Assembly (NCBI RefSeq): GCF_000620165.1
Contig: NZ_JHVN01000001.1
Coordinates: 310,001-374,000, forward strand
Length of the DNA: 64,000 nucleotides
Reading direction: 5' to 3'
Origin: Anoxybacillus tepidamans PS2
Lineage (GTDB): Bacteria > Bacillota > Bacilli > Bacillales > Anoxybacillaceae
Shown: in pieces, positions 1 to 9,607 of the stretch
Layout: every line of letters begins with the position of its first letter
Position numbering within the stretch: position 1 is the stretch's first letter
Made by a program: the position numbers and the translations under genes
Notes under the pieces: model-generated
The model's input: only the letters and a program-made list of their open reading frames with translations
Told to the model about the DNA's origin: nothing
The model's database searches: none

Positions 1-235
1 TCCCTTCTATTTCTCCGCTTAAATCTCCGATGTAAAAAGATTTTTTGCCTTGTATTCTAGGAGCATGTTCAGGGATTAAATAGGATATATAGAAGCCTAC
101 ACCTGTCAGTTCTATGTCTTTAATTGTCGCACAATTATATTGTAGGCGAAGGGTTTCTAAAACTGGATCATCCCCCTCTAGTATCTTTCCCATTACCTCT
201 TCAACAAACTTATCAAAAAAACTATATCTCTCCAT
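1..235 (-). CDS. Putative immunity protein for the adjacent RHS toxin (partial, runs off the window)
   Basis: The frame starts at an ATG at 235 and stays open to the window edge (78 codons), beginning MERYSFFDKFVEEVMGK. A strong ribosome binding site AGGAGGG at 241-247 sits five bases before the ATG. That site overlaps the TAG stop of the RHS gene (246-248), so the two genes are tightly coupled. The visible part is acidic, with no signal peptide or membrane segment, so the product should be cytoplasmic. I do not recognise the family. Known polymorphic toxin loci place the cognate immunity gene directly after the toxin, so the immunity role is inferred from position only. The C-terminus is not in the window. 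Confidence 0.72.
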   Translation of the reverse strand, partial: MERYSFFDKFVEEVMGKILEGDDPVLETLRLQYNCATIKDIELTGVGFYISYLIPEHAPRIQGKKSFYIGDLSGEIEG

Positions 236-245
236 ATATTCCCTC

Positions 246-3200
246 CTAAGGAATAAATGCTGTCCCTATTTTTACATCACCGTTTACTACATTCCCTCTT
301 ACTGTTATTCTTGTGCCGTACACATTGACAACTTCTTCAAATTTACCTTTGATCCCCTTAGATTTTACATGCCTCACTGTTGCCGAATAAATTGCACTAT
401 ACGCCTTCTTTTCGTTCCCTCCATACTTTTTTAAAAATTTATCAAGCTTATGCTGAGGTTTTCCAAAAATATGTTTAAGTTTGTTGTTATCAATTTTAAC
501 TGTCTTAATGCCCTTTTTTACTCGCTTTTTCACATACTTCAAAGCTTGTTTCCTAATCTGCTTCTTAATCTGCTTCTTCGCATAGTAGATAATCACTTGA
601 CGACCGCCTATCATAAGAACCGCGACTAATAATGGGTGCTTACCATCCGGGTCTGTCAGTGTCACAGGATTGTCTAGCGTATAAGTGTAGGCGTTCTGGG
701 TTAGTGGAAGGTCGTCTACGCCAGTCACCGGATCTCTTGACAGGAATCTCGCTGTTTCTGGATCATAATAGCGGGCTTGCAAGTAGTACAGCTTCATTTC
801 CCTATCATAATAATATCCTGCATACCCCAACGGCTGTCCAGCTACTTCAACATTTTCGGAAACGGATAACACCTTCCCCCATGGGTCATAACTGTAATTC
901 GCCACAGTCGTCCCGTTTTCATCCACGATTCGGACAACGTCTCCCCGATGATTGGTAATGTAAAAGAATGTTTCACCATTTTGGTTGGTGACACTAATCG
1001 GTTCCCCGTCATACCACGTAAACGCCCATACGGTTTGGCCACTATCATTCGTAATGCGGATTAAGTCCGAGCCGTCATAGTGATAGTGGTACGTAACGCC
1101 ATGGACTGTTTTCGTTTCTCTGAGTCCGTCTGGACGATACGTGAAGCTGGCGATCGTGTTGCCGTTTAAGTCTTTGACCGAAAGCAGCCGTCCTTCTCCG
1201 TCCCACGTATATTGGTAACGGTCGTCTTGTAGAAGGTTGCCAGCGTCATCATACGTAAACCCTTCGACTTCATTGGCCGCGTTAAATGTCAGCGTCTTGC
1301 CATGCGGATTTTTCAAGTTTCCAGACGCGTCATAGTCGTATTGAACGGTGTTGCCTTGGTACGTCCATGATTTCAAGCGGTTGGCAAAATCGTACGTAAA
1401 CGTATGCGTGTTCGCGCCGTCAAAGTACGTCACGATATTGCCATCCGCATCGTATCCGTATGTCAAATCCAATGCGTCGCCGCCGATAACACGCTGGGCG
1501 GCTAATCTCCCCCCATCATCATAGGATGAATAAACATTGAAGGAAGACATATTAGCACTATTTTTCAAACTTGTACGGATTGGCAGGCCTTTTTCATTGT
1601 AATAAAACTCGGTCGTTTGGCCCGTCGGCACTTGAATGGACGATAGGCGCTGTAAGACGTCGTATCCAAATGTCGTGGTATATGAATGGCCGCCAGTCGT
1701 TTCCACATAGGAACTGCGCAGCCCGTTCGATGAGCTGTTCTCATCTGTCACATAGTTGTTTTGCAGTTGATACCCGCTCGGTTCTTGAGACGTCTTCAAG
1801 CGGCTGTACGTGTCATACGTGAACGAATACGTTTGGCCGTTCGCGTCAATGCTCGTCACGTTTCCTGCATAATCGTACGTATACGAAGTGACTTTCTGGC
1901 CGTTGACCCATTTTTCAGTTAATTGGTTGTTGCTGTCGTATTTGAATTCTTGCTTGGCAAGAACCGTTGTATCTTTTCCTTGTTCGACCGACTTTAAGTT
2001 CCCGGCATTATCATAATCGTAGCGAATGAATTTGCCTAAGGGGTCTTGTTCCTGTGTCAATAGGTTGATCGCGTTATAATTAAACGTCGTGACGTTGTTT
2101 CTCGGATCGATCCGTGTTTTTAAGTTCCCTTGTGTATCGTACGTATACTGGGTCGTAATATTTTGCTGTCCTGATGGATCGACCATTGTCACAGATTTTA
2201 GTTGATCCAAATAAGTGTAAGTGTATGTCGTGTTTCGTCCAGCTGGTGTTGTACCCGATGTCTGGTTTCCATTCGCATCGTAACTGTACGATGTCGTTTG
2301 GTTTAGTACATTGGTCTCCGCTGTGACAAAATTGCCATCTGCACTATACGTCATGGTCGAAGTCGAAGCCCGTTCTTCAAGCTTCATATTGTCAAAATAG
2401 ACCGTACCGGATTGGTTGTTATAAATTCCATAAATTTTTGCTTGATTAAAATCTTTGGCCGCCCGGAACGTTTTTTTCACAAACTGCCATTGGTCCGTCA
2501 ATGTTTTATCGAACGGAATCGTAAACGTTCCCGTTGTTCCATCCGTATACGTGAACGTCAACTGCAATGCAAAAGTGCCTGTCGTATTTGGATTTTTCAC
2601 ATACGCCCAGCCGGACAATGTCAATGGATCGCCTTTTTTCCCACTGACGGAAACCTGTTGTCCGACATAACGGCTCGCACTGCTGACGCCATTAATTTTG
2701 ACGGAATATTGTCCCGCTTTCTCTTGTTCAGTCGTCCGACCGTCTCCTGTGCCGAATGAGTTTAACGTCCAGTTGTCAAGCACAGCGCCGCTTCCTGCTT
2801 CCATACCGGCATTTTCGTTCGAAGCATATTCAGTGACAATCGATCCTTGATCCAACTGAATGCCATCGAAATACGCCGTTCCTGCTCCTGTAAAGATACA
2901 TTCGATATGAATGTATGCCGTATTGCTTGGGGCCGTAAACGTATATGAAACCGGCAGCCAATCTCTTGTTCCTGTAACATAAGGGCTTCCATATACAATG
3001 GTATTTCCTGAATTGTCTTTAATATATTGGTTGTTACTGTCTTTAAAATAAATTTGGATTCGTGCTCCTGATCCCGTAACATTCGTTGTTTTAATATATC
3101 CAGAGATTGTATACGTCTTGTCTGCTAGCGTCGTGCTAATCGGTACATCTTGATAGTAATAACGCGACCCTTCGGTTCCCGTCAGGGTAATTTTCGCTGA

Positions 3201-6200
3201 TTGAGTGCCAAATACATGGTCGGAGCTGATCGAATATTCACTGCCGGTGCGAATCGTCCAGCCTGTCGGCAAGTTATTCGTTCCAACAGATTCAAAGCTA
3301 CTATTGACCACTGGATTGACCGCAAGCGACGATGAAGTCACCGACGACACAGTATTTCCATAACGATCATAGGTAAAGTAATCGGTTAAGCCTACATGGT
3401 TCGTCGAGAATAATAGATTGCTGACACTGTCGTATACGTTTTGCTCGGACAAACCAGAGCTTGTAGTTGAATCCGTTAAATTAGATTTGCTGTCATAATG
3501 ATTGGTTACAGCCTCACCATCTGGTGCGACACTATTCGTTAAATTTCCTTTGTCATCATAGTCGGATGAGGTTGTTGGACCATTCGCTACTCCCGTGTCT
3601 TTGTTAGGTTCGATAATTTTTGTAATTTCATTATTTTTCCATTCGTATTGTGTCTCAGATGGATGCTGTCCTTGGTAATCTCCAATGATTTTTACAACAT
3701 TGACAGTGGCCAAATCCTGATCAATGTTACTTTGGTAATACGTTTTACTGTTATTAGCATCGGTAAACACCGTTTCATTGACTGAAGGGTAGTCGAGCTG
3801 CGCAAAGATGGTATCGGAACGTGGATCAATAACTTTGCTCACTCGATTCTGATCATCATACTCAAATTTCCCTTTATTTCCGTTTCCGTCCGTAATCGCG
3901 ATTAACTGATTGTTATTGTAATCAAACGTGACTGTTTTTCGCTCTGGCCTGTTTGCCGCGTACGTAATCGTTCGCAAACGGTTATGTCCATTCATGCTAT
4001 CATACGTAAACGTTGTTTCCGTTCCTCGGAAATCCGTGATTTTTTGTAACAACCCTGTTGTTGGGTCGTACGCTAGAGAAAGGTCGCGCCCCGTCGTTTC
4101 CGAGCCGTACCGCTCACTAATTTTCGTGATTTGATTGGTCGTTCCATTAAATGTGTACAAAATCGTATTGCCTTTTTCGTCAACGACTTTCGTATTCCGG
4201 CCTTTCGAGTCAAAATAATAGAGCGTTTCGTCTGGTTCTTTGAGCGTGTATCCTCCATCCGCCGTGCTGTTAAATTCAAAGAATGTTCCTTCCGGCGCGG
4301 AGTACGCCGTGCCTGTATCGTACTGTTGTTTATTAAAATGATAATGTGTGCCGTTTTCATCAATATACTCCACAATCGTCTTGTCGCTGTTTGGAATCAG
4401 TTTCCGTTGCGCGCTGAACGTCCAGCGGTATCCATATACATCTTCAAAGTCCGAACGGCTGTTGTACACCATTTTTAAGTTGAAGGCATCCGTTCTTCCA
4501 GGAAGCGATAAAATCGGGATGTCATATACCATATTCCCGTTAATCACGTTCACAACGGCGGTTCCTTCACCGTTAAACAAGTCCGGTGTATACGTCCAGT
4601 AATCGGTAATCCCCAATAACTTCTTTGAACGATAAGCGATCACAAGTTTTGGTTTTCCGTATGGTGTTCCATCTGAACTATTCCATTCGGTGGAACGGAA
4701 CAATTTTTGAGTGGCTGTCGCCTCCTGTGCATCATCCGTTTTTAAGACAACCCCATAGTTTGCATAGGTTCCGTCATACCAGCCTTTGACTAAGTCCGAA
4801 ACGGTAAAATAGTTATACGCATTTTTCGTTTCCGATTTCGTATAGATCGGCGTTGGATCAAAGCTTGGTTGTGTGCCCCAAGTGAGGGTAGAGGTATTAA
4901 ATGCACTTGTCACCCGATATATAGAAATAGCGGGACCGGATGGTGGTGAGCTGGAATCAGGACTATACTGATATACTCCGATACTAGCCGTTGTTACTTT
5001 GGCGTTTGGAATATTCGGCAACGTCGGCCATTTTAAATAGGTGCGCGTTTTTCTGAATACTGGATCGTTTCCCACCGACAAATAGTTTAGATTGCTGTAA
5101 TTACTGGAAATAGTGGCGCTTGCCACAAAGGTATCTTGCGCTTGAAACACGTCAACCCAAGGATCAATAACAACTGGGTATACGCGCTTTGGATCTTTTA
5201 AATACGACTCATCTGCTGTGACAGTGAGAATAAATCCATCGTCGACAGGTGTCACCTCTTGCGTGACTTGTTCTGATACATTTCCGTCCTTTGACGAATC
5301 ATACATATATGGACGTTGGATATAAAATAAAAATTTTCCTGTTTTCGCATCCGTAAATTCGATCATGCCAGAGGACTTTTTCTCTGCCTTCAACCCTTGG
5401 GCTTTAATATGGAAGGCAAAGCGATGATTCCCCTGATAAGAATCGAGAATAATATTTTCCTTGACTTTCGTTCCGTCTAAAGCATAATCAAATGTCACAC
5501 CAGGATAGAGCTGCTTATATTGAACACGCTCCTTTTGAAAGGTTCCTGCTATATCCTTGATTCCCTTAAATTGTTTGGCTGCTGGAGCATCGTCATCCGA
5601 TAGCTCTACCGCCACTTTATGTCCTGCGATTTCATACGTAAACAATCTCGCTTCACGATTTTGTTTCGGTTTTTTTGGAAATTTAACTTTAAATTGGTTC
5701 GCTTTGTTTTCGAATTCTTGTTGCGAGTTTTCAACCAATGTGTTGTCAATGTCTACCCATTGGCCGTTTTTCTTAAAATGGATAGGTTCAGTATACACTT
5801 CTGCGGTATACGTTCCATCAGAATTTTCATAGACCTTCGCTGTTTCCGTCCGAAGAGAGGGGATTTCCTTTTCTTTCGGATAAGGATCCTTAGAAGGGAC
5901 GAGTTTTTCTTGGTCTGCCGCAGCGTTTGAAGGCGCTGATCCCGAAGTTTCTTTAGACTCTTCTGAAACAGAAGACGAATCCTTTTGTTCAACATCCGGG
6001 GATGAAGACGAATCGCCCTGTTTCTGTTCCATATTCGCGGAAGAAGACGAAGAGTTCTCATCATTAGCAGTCGATGCTGCACTGTCTCCTGTTGTTTCTG
6101 TTGAAGAAGCGTTCATCGCTGAAGGTGTGTTCTCCTCAGCCTTTGCCAAAGGAGTCAGTGTCGAAAATGTCATTGTAAAAGCGAGTAAATAAGAAATGAA

Positions 6201-6230
6201 TGAATACCATTTAGCTTTTCTTTTCCTCAT
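246..6230 (-). CDS. Secreted RHS/YD-repeat polymorphic toxin (WapA-like) with C-terminal toxin tip
   Basis: This 1994-residue protein begins with a Sec signal peptide (basic start, hydrophobic 11-28, cleavage near TPLAKAEE). A Ser/Glu/Asp-rich linker follows (about 32-110), then a conserved N-terminal region and a DNRLRE-type beta domain (about 364-535). RHS/YD repeats start near 550. Two carbohydrate-binding-like jelly-roll modules interrupt them (about 975-1130 and 1135-1287). The RHS-associated core ends with YYDPETARFLSRDP and DPDG near 1864. The last 130 residues are unrelated in style: a hydrophobic stretch, a Lys/Arg-rich linker, then a domain with KHIFGKPQH and ending VKIGTAFIP. This resembles BECR-fold RNase toxins (the polymorphic toxin type 35 family, from memory). 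The RHS shell would encapsulate and release the tip during contact-dependent competition. The start is supported by GAGGTGA at 6237-6243. No LPXTG or GW anchor is visible. Confidence 0.9.
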   Translation of the reverse strand: MRKRKAKWYSFISYLLAFTMTFSTLTPLAKAEENTPSAMNASSTETTGDSAASTANDENSSSSSANMEQKQGDSSSSPDVEQKDSSSVSEESKETSGSAPSNAAADQEKLVPSKDPYPKEKEIPSLRTETAKVYENSDGTYTAEVYTEPIHFKKNGQWVDIDNTLVENSQQEFENKANQFKVKFPKKPKQNREARLFTYEIAGHKVAVELSDDDAPAAKQFKGIKDIAGTFQKERVQYKQLYPGVTFDYALDGTKVKENIILDSYQGNHRFAFHIKAQGLKAEKKSSGMIEFTDAKTGKFLFYIQRPYMYDSSKDGNVSEQVTQEVTPVDDGFILTVTADESYLKDPKRVYPVVIDPWVDVFQAQDTFVASATISSNYSNLNYLSVGNDPVFRKTRTYLKWPTLPNIPNAKVTTASIGVYQYSPDSSSPPSGPAISIYRVTSAFNTSTLTWGTQPSFDPTPIYTKSETKNAYNYFTVSDLVKGWYDGTYANYGVVLKTDDAQEATATQKLFRSTEWNSSDGTPYGKPKLVIAYRSKKLLGITDYWTYTPDLFNGEGTAVVNVINGNMVYDIPILSLPGRTDAFNLKMVYNSRSDFEDVYGYRWTFSAQRKLIPNSDKTIVEYIDENGTHYHFNKQQYDTGTAYSAPEGTFFEFNSTADGGYTLKEPDETLYYFDSKGRNTKVVDEKGNTILYTFNGTTNQITKISERYGSETTGRDLSLAYDPTTGLLQKITDFRGTETTFTYDSMNGHNRLRTITYAANRPERKTVTFDYNNNQLIAITDGNGNKGKFEYDDQNRVSKVIDPRSDTIFAQLDYPSVNETVFTDANNSKTYYQSNIDQDLATVNVVKIIGDYQGQHPSETQYEWKNNEITKIIEPNKDTGVANGPTTSSDYDDKGNLTNSVAPDGEAVTNHYDSKSNLTDSTTSSGLSEQNVYDSVSNLLFSTNHVGLTDYFTYDRYGNTVSSVTSSSLAVNPVVNSSFESVGTNNLPTGWTIRTGSEYSISSDHVFGTQSAKITLTGTEGSRYYYQDVPISTTLADKTYTISGYIKTTNVTGSGARIQIYFKDSNNQYIKDNSGNTIVYGSPYVTGTRDWLPVSYTFTAPSNTAYIHIECIFTGAGTAYFDGIQLDQGSIVTEYASNENAGMEAGSGAVLDNWTLNSFGTGDGRTTEQEKAGQYSVKINGVSSASRYVGQQVSVSGKKGDPLTLSGWAYVKNPNTTGTFALQLTFTYTDGTTGTFTIPFDKTLTDQWQFVKKTFRAAKDFNQAKIYGIYNNQSGTVYFDNMKLEERASTSTMTYSADGNFVTAETNVLNQTTSYSYDANGNQTSGTTPAGRNTTYTYTYLDQLKSVTMVDPSGQQNITTQYTYDTQGNLKTRIDPRNNVTTFNYNAINLLTQEQDPLGKFIRYDYDNAGNLKSVEQGKDTTVLAKQEFKYDSNNQLTEKWVNGQKVTSYTYDYAGNVTSIDANGQTYSFTYDTYSRLKTSQEPSGYQLQNNYVTDENSSSNGLRSSYVETTGGHSYTTTFGYDVLQRLSSIQVPTGQTTEFYYNEKGLPIRTSLKNSANMSSFNVYSSYDDGGRLAAQRVIGGDALDLTYGYDADGNIVTYFDGANTHTFTYDFANRLKSWTYQGNTVQYDYDASGNLKNPHGKTLTFNAANEVEGFTYDDAGNLLQDDRYQYTWDGEGRLLSVKDLNGNTIASFTYRPDGLRETKTVHGVTYHYHYDGSDLIRITNDSGQTVWAFTWYDGEPISVTNQNGETFFYITNHRGDVVRIVDENGTTVANYSYDPWGKVLSVSENVEVAGQPLGYAGYYYDREMKLYYLQARYYDPETARFLSRDPVTGVDDLPLTQNAYTYTLDNPVTLTDPDGKHPLLVAVLMIGGRQVIIYYAKKQIKKQIRKQALKYVKKRVKKGIKTVKIDNNKLKHIFGKPQHKLDKFLKKYGGNEKKAYSAIYSATVRHVKSKGIKGKFEEVVNVYGTRITVRGNVVNGDVKIGTAFIP

Positions 6231-6655
6231 ATGATGTCACCTCGCTAGTTACTAGAATCAAGTAGATTTATAGTTTGAATGAAATTCATATTCATACATA
6301 TAATAACTTTCGCTCACCTTCCCTTCCTATTATGGTTAAACAGAGATTTTTTTCATATATCTGTATAATATATATAAATTATTTTCTTAATAGTCAATAA
6401 CTTTTTGGTTTTAGAATTATATACATCATTTACTAATGATTAACACAAATGTAATTATTAATGGCATATTTTTATCTAGATAAAGCAGCTTAATAATTAC
6501 TTTTCTGGAATAATTAAATAAAACAAGATTCTATCTCTTGAAAAGGTTGAAAAACTCCCGAAGGTCATCGGATAAAAAACTTCTCACAAATGACTGAGCG
6601 AACAACAACTTACCCATACTAACTAATGACTACAACATCAAAGGAGAGACTGCCC
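6231..6655. other. AT-rich intergenic region between the divergent RHS and ybxH-like genes
   Basis: This gene-free stretch of 425 bases is very AT-rich. It carries the candidate RHS promoter and the ribosome binding sites of both flanking genes. I see no convincing extra gene, RNA or repeat in it. Confidence 0.6.
6369..6397 (-). promoter_or_regulatory. Candidate sigma-A promoter of the RHS gene
   Basis: On the minus strand, TTGACT (6392-6397) is followed after 17 bases by TATATA (6369-6374). The predicted leader is about 130 nt long. It is the best sigma-A match upstream of the RHS start, but this AT-rich stretch offers other weaker -10 options. Confidence 0.45.
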
Positions 6656-6847
6656 ATGGGTGCGATTGAGAGAAATGGCTATCGGTTTGAGCCGGAGTTT
6701 AGCGTGATTAATCAAAATGGAGCGATCCACGTCTACCATAACGGTGAATTTATCGAAGAAATTCCATTTTCGTTTACTGGGGAATTCCCTTCTCCCAAGC
6801 AAATTGAAGAGATTGTTGAACAATACTGCGAGGAGCATCACATCTAG
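6656..6847 (+). CDS. ybxH: YbxH-like small conserved protein
   Basis: This 63-residue protein begins MGAIERNGYRFEPEFSV. I place the start at ATG 6656 because AAAGGAGAG lies just upstream. A longer frame from 6626 would put that site inside the gene. The protein is acidic, has no signal peptide or membrane segment, and ends in a short helix rich in Glu and His. Its length and start resemble the small YbxH family of bacilli, which has no known function. That match is from memory, so the family name is moderately sure. It is a single-gene unit ending at a shared hairpin terminator. Confidence 0.65.
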   Translation: MGAIERNGYRFEPEFSVINQNGAIHVYHNGEFIEEIPFSFTGEFPSPKQIEEIVEQYCEEHHI

Positions 6848-6853
6848 AGGCAT

Positions 6854-6890
6854 AAAAAAGGTTCACCCCTTTGCGAGGAGTGAACCTTTT
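6854..6890. terminator. Bidirectional terminator between ybxH-like gene and MFS pump
   Basis: The inverted repeat AAAAGGTTCAC / GTGAACCTTTT gives an 11-bp stem with A and T tracts on the two sides, so it can end transcription from both convergent genes. Confidence 0.85.
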
Positions 6891-6893
6891 CCA

Positions 6894-8495
6894 TTACGCG
6901 CTTTCTTTCATTTTTCGATGCTGGTCTGACAGTTTAATTTTGTGCATCACTAACGTCAACGCCGCTCCGCATAGAACAAACACAAGGCCGAATGTAAAGA
7001 CGGAATGAAGCGAATCAACAAGAGATTGTTTTAAAATCGGCACAAGCGCGTCCTTTATTTGCGGCGGCATGCTTGCCATCGCCTTTGGACTCAACAATGC
7101 AGAATATAGTGATTGCGGGTTATCATGAATCATATGCGAGAACTGATCGACCATTCCTTTTGCCTGCGGCGGAAGCGATTTTAACATCGGCATCAAGCGG
7201 TCTTCCAACAGTTCCGTTGAGCGATGGTTCATAATCGCTCCTAAAATTGTCATCCCGAACGTTCCGCCAATCGAACGGAAAAACTGGCTCGAAGATGTCA
7301 CAACCCCCATCTCCGATTTCGGGAAGGTTTCTTGTAAAGCCAATGTTAAGATCGGCATAACAAGCCCGACGCCAAGCCCTAATACAATCATATAAAGCGT
7401 CGCTGTCCATTTTGTCGTATGGATATCCATCGTACCAAGCAAGCCAAATCCGGACGCCATAATTAACATCCCGATGATTAATTGCGATTTTACACCAATT
7501 TTATAGACGACGCGTCCGCCAATAATACTTCCGATAATCATCGTAATCATCATCGGCGTCATGATCGTACCTGATTGCGTCGCACTTACGCCAACGACTC
7601 CTTGCATAAATAGCGGAACGAACATAATCGCCCCGAACATTCCGATGCTCATTAAAAAGCCAAGTCCGTTTAAAATGGTAAACGTGCGGTTTTTGAAGAA
7701 GCGCATCGGCAAAATAGGTTCTTCCGCTTTAATTTCCACAAATACAAAGAGCGTTAAAAAGATGATTGCCACAGCGAACAAACTAATAATTTGCCAAGAT
7801 GTCCATTCATACTTGTCGCCGCCGAACGTCAATGCCAACAACAAGCTGACAACGCCGACCACCATTGTGAACATGCCGGCCATATCGAATTTCACAGGCC
7901 CTTTCGCCTGATGCTTATTCAATCCCATCGCGATAAAGATAGTTGCCAAAATACCGACAGGAAGGTTAATGTAAAACACCCATTCCCAGCTTAAATGGTC
8001 GACAATCCATCCGCCGACTTGCGGACCTAAGATCGAGGCAAGTCCGTATAATCCCCCGAACACCCCTTGCCATTTGGCACGTTCTTTTCCGGTAAACAAA
8101 TCCCCGATGATAATCATCGCCATCGGCATCATAATTCCGCCGCCGATTCCTTGCATACCGCGGTAGATGATAAGCTGTGTCATATCATTTGCCATGCCGC
8201 AAAGAGCGGAACCGGCCATAAAAATGACCAAGCCGGATACGTAAACTACTCTTCGTCCTAATAAGTCAGCTAATTTTCCGGCAATAGGCACAACGGTTGT
8301 CGATGTAAGCATGTAGGCCGTCGTCAACCATGTCATCAAGTTGAGCCCGCCGAGTTCACCGACGATACGCGGCATCGCCGTTCCGACAATCGTTCCGTCA
8401 AGCGCACCGAATAACATCGCAATAATTAATCCCGTAATGAGCAAGTTACGGTGCCTAATGCTTGATGGCACTTGTAATGCAGCTGTTTCTGACAT
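6894..8495 (-). CDS. DHA2-family MFS multidrug efflux transporter (14 TM)
   Basis: This 533-residue integral membrane protein has about 14 hydrophobic segments, typical of DHA2 (EmrB/QacA/LmrB) proton-drug antiporters. Visible family motifs are GTAMPRIVGELGG in TM1, the loop 2-3 motif GKLADLLGRR, and motif C in TM5, GPQVGGW, which marks antiporters. Its substrate cannot be read from sequence. It is the last gene of an operon with a small ORF and a TetR regulator and starts 11 bases after the regulator stops. This layout points to a pump induced when a ligand binds the TetR protein. Confidence 0.93.
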   Translation of the reverse strand: MSETAALQVPSSIRHRNLLITGLIIAMLFGALDGTIVGTAMPRIVGELGGLNLMTWLTTAYMLTSTTVVPIAGKLADLLGRRVVYVSGLVIFMAGSALCGMANDMTQLIIYRGMQGIGGGIMMPMAMIIIGDLFTGKERAKWQGVFGGLYGLASILGPQVGGWIVDHLSWEWVFYINLPVGILATIFIAMGLNKHQAKGPVKFDMAGMFTMVVGVVSLLLALTFGGDKYEWTSWQIISLFAVAIIFLTLFVFVEIKAEEPILPMRFFKNRTFTILNGLGFLMSIGMFGAIMFVPLFMQGVVGVSATQSGTIMTPMMITMIIGSIIGGRVVYKIGVKSQLIIGMLIMASGFGLLGTMDIHTTKWTATLYMIVLGLGVGLVMPILTLALQETFPKSEMGVVTSSSQFFRSIGGTFGMTILGAIMNHRSTELLEDRLMPMLKSLPPQAKGMVDQFSHMIHDNPQSLYSALLSPKAMASMPPQIKDALVPILKQSLVDSLHSVFTFGLVFVLCGAALTLVMHKIKLSDQHRKMKESA

Positions 8496-8506
8496 GTTAT
8501 CGTCTC

Positions 8507-9430
8507 CTATCTATTATGGTTATTATGATGCGTCATATATTCATGCACCAGTTTGGTTAGCGAAGCAAGCGCTTCGGTTAGCCTTTGAATATGCAGGCTT
8601 TCAACGTATAATAAAATTCCTTTCACGACATATTCTCGCGGCGCGGATTGCTCATTCATAAACTCCGCTTCTAACGTATCCAGTGCGGAATGCAGCTGGT
8701 GATGTGTTTTTTTATCAAGTGAAAGCGCGGATACCGCTTCTTTTAGATTTGCGATCTGACCAATGATTTGCTGTTTCCGCTGGTGACGTTCCCGTTCTTC
8801 TATTTCCTTAAAATAGCGAATCGCCTCTTCTTTCAATAGCGGTTCTTCGTGCTCCTTGAAATGAGCAACAATCGCGTCGATCCGCCGGATAATAAACGGA
8901 GCAATATCCTCCGGCCGAAGCATTTCTTGATAAAACATCATATAAAAGACGTATTCTCGCAAAATACCGCTTAAAATAGCCGCTATGTCAAATACATGCT
9001 TTTTCACCTTGTCTCCGTATACATCAATGAGGCGCTGACAATACCAATTAAATATGCGCGATCTCTGCGCGAACATATAGCAGCGAAGATCCTCACTAAT
9101 TTTCGGGAGCTGTTCAGCCATGATCATATGAAAAAAATCTCTTTGTGAACGGATGCCTTCTAGCTGAATTTGCAGTTGTTTAATAAACAGCTCCTTTTGC
9201 GATTCTCCTTGCTGTTTGGCATCAATAAACCGCGAAAACAATTTGTCCAAATGATGCTTCACAACAGAAAGTATCAACTCTTCTTTCGATGAAAAATGGT
9301 GATAAAACGCTCCTTTAGAAATGCCCCAAGCTTCCACAATATCTTGAATTGATGTGGCATGGTATCCTTTTTCGGCAAATAATTTCATTGCTGTTTCGAT
9401 TAATTCCACTCTGCTCCGGTGCTTCGCCAT
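8507..9430 (-). CDS. TetR/AcrR-family transcriptional repressor
   Basis: An N-terminal TetR helix-turn-helix (about residues 5-55, with TSIQDIVEAWGISKGAFYHHF) is followed by a long helical ligand domain. At 307 residues it is longer than the usual 190-220, with an extra C-terminal Glu/Lys-rich helical region. I choose ATG 9430 because AGGAG (9443-9447) would abut the alternative ATG at 9442 with no spacing. A start at 9442 would add four residues. The stop of the preceding small ORF lies inside that ribosome binding site, so the two are translationally coupled. Three palindromes in the operon promoter are likely operators, so autoregulation and control of the pump are expected. Confidence 0.88.
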   Translation of the reverse strand: MAKHRSRVELIETAMKLFAEKGYHATSIQDIVEAWGISKGAFYHHFSSKEELILSVVKHHLDKLFSRFIDAKQQGESQKELFIKQLQIQLEGIRSQRDFFHMIMAEQLPKISEDLRCYMFAQRSRIFNWYCQRLIDVYGDKVKKHVFDIAAILSGILREYVFYMMFYQEMLRPEDIAPFIIRRIDAIVAHFKEHEEPLLKEEAIRYFKEIEERERHQRKQQIIGQIANLKEAVSALSLDKKTHHQLHSALDTLEAEFMNEQSAPREYVVKGILLYVESLHIQRLTEALASLTKLVHEYMTHHNNHNR

Positions 9431-9445
9431 TTCTTTTTTCATCTC

Positions 9446-9607
9446 CTAGATCAAGGACGTTTTATGAACAAATGGATACACTCTTGGCAAGGCTTGTTGA
9501 TAAACGGACAATTTTGCGCGCGGTTTGACGAGCTCTGCGTGAACTCCGTGCTTTTCAAGCTTTTCGACGATTCGTTTAAACGACATGTTTTCTTTACATT
9601 TTTCCAT
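9446..9607 (-). CDS. Small basic protein of unknown function, first gene of the TetR/MFS operon
   Basis: This 53-residue frame begins MEKCKENMSFKRIVEKLEK at an ATG (9607) preceded by AGGGGTG at 9616-9622, a good ribosome binding site. A longer frame from 9673 is unlikely because it would start in the promoter and cover an operator. The TAG stop (9446-9448) overlaps the AGGAG of tetR, a sign of a real coupled gene. The product has an amphipathic Lys/Glu helix and one Cys. I do not recognise it. It could be a modulator of the regulator or a leader peptide. Confidence 0.55.
   Translation of the reverse strand: MEKCKENMSFKRIVEKLEKHGVHAELVKPRAKLSVYQQALPRVYPFVHKTSLI

Noticed and set aside
842-5930. 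Many short open frames on both strands across the RHS gene
   Set aside because: All are shadows of the repeat-rich RHS reading frame and lack ribosome binding sites or family features.
6241-6330. Leader peptide in the RHS 5' region (GTG frame of 19 codons)
   Set aside because: The Shine-Dalgarno is directly adjacent to the GTG and there is no further support.
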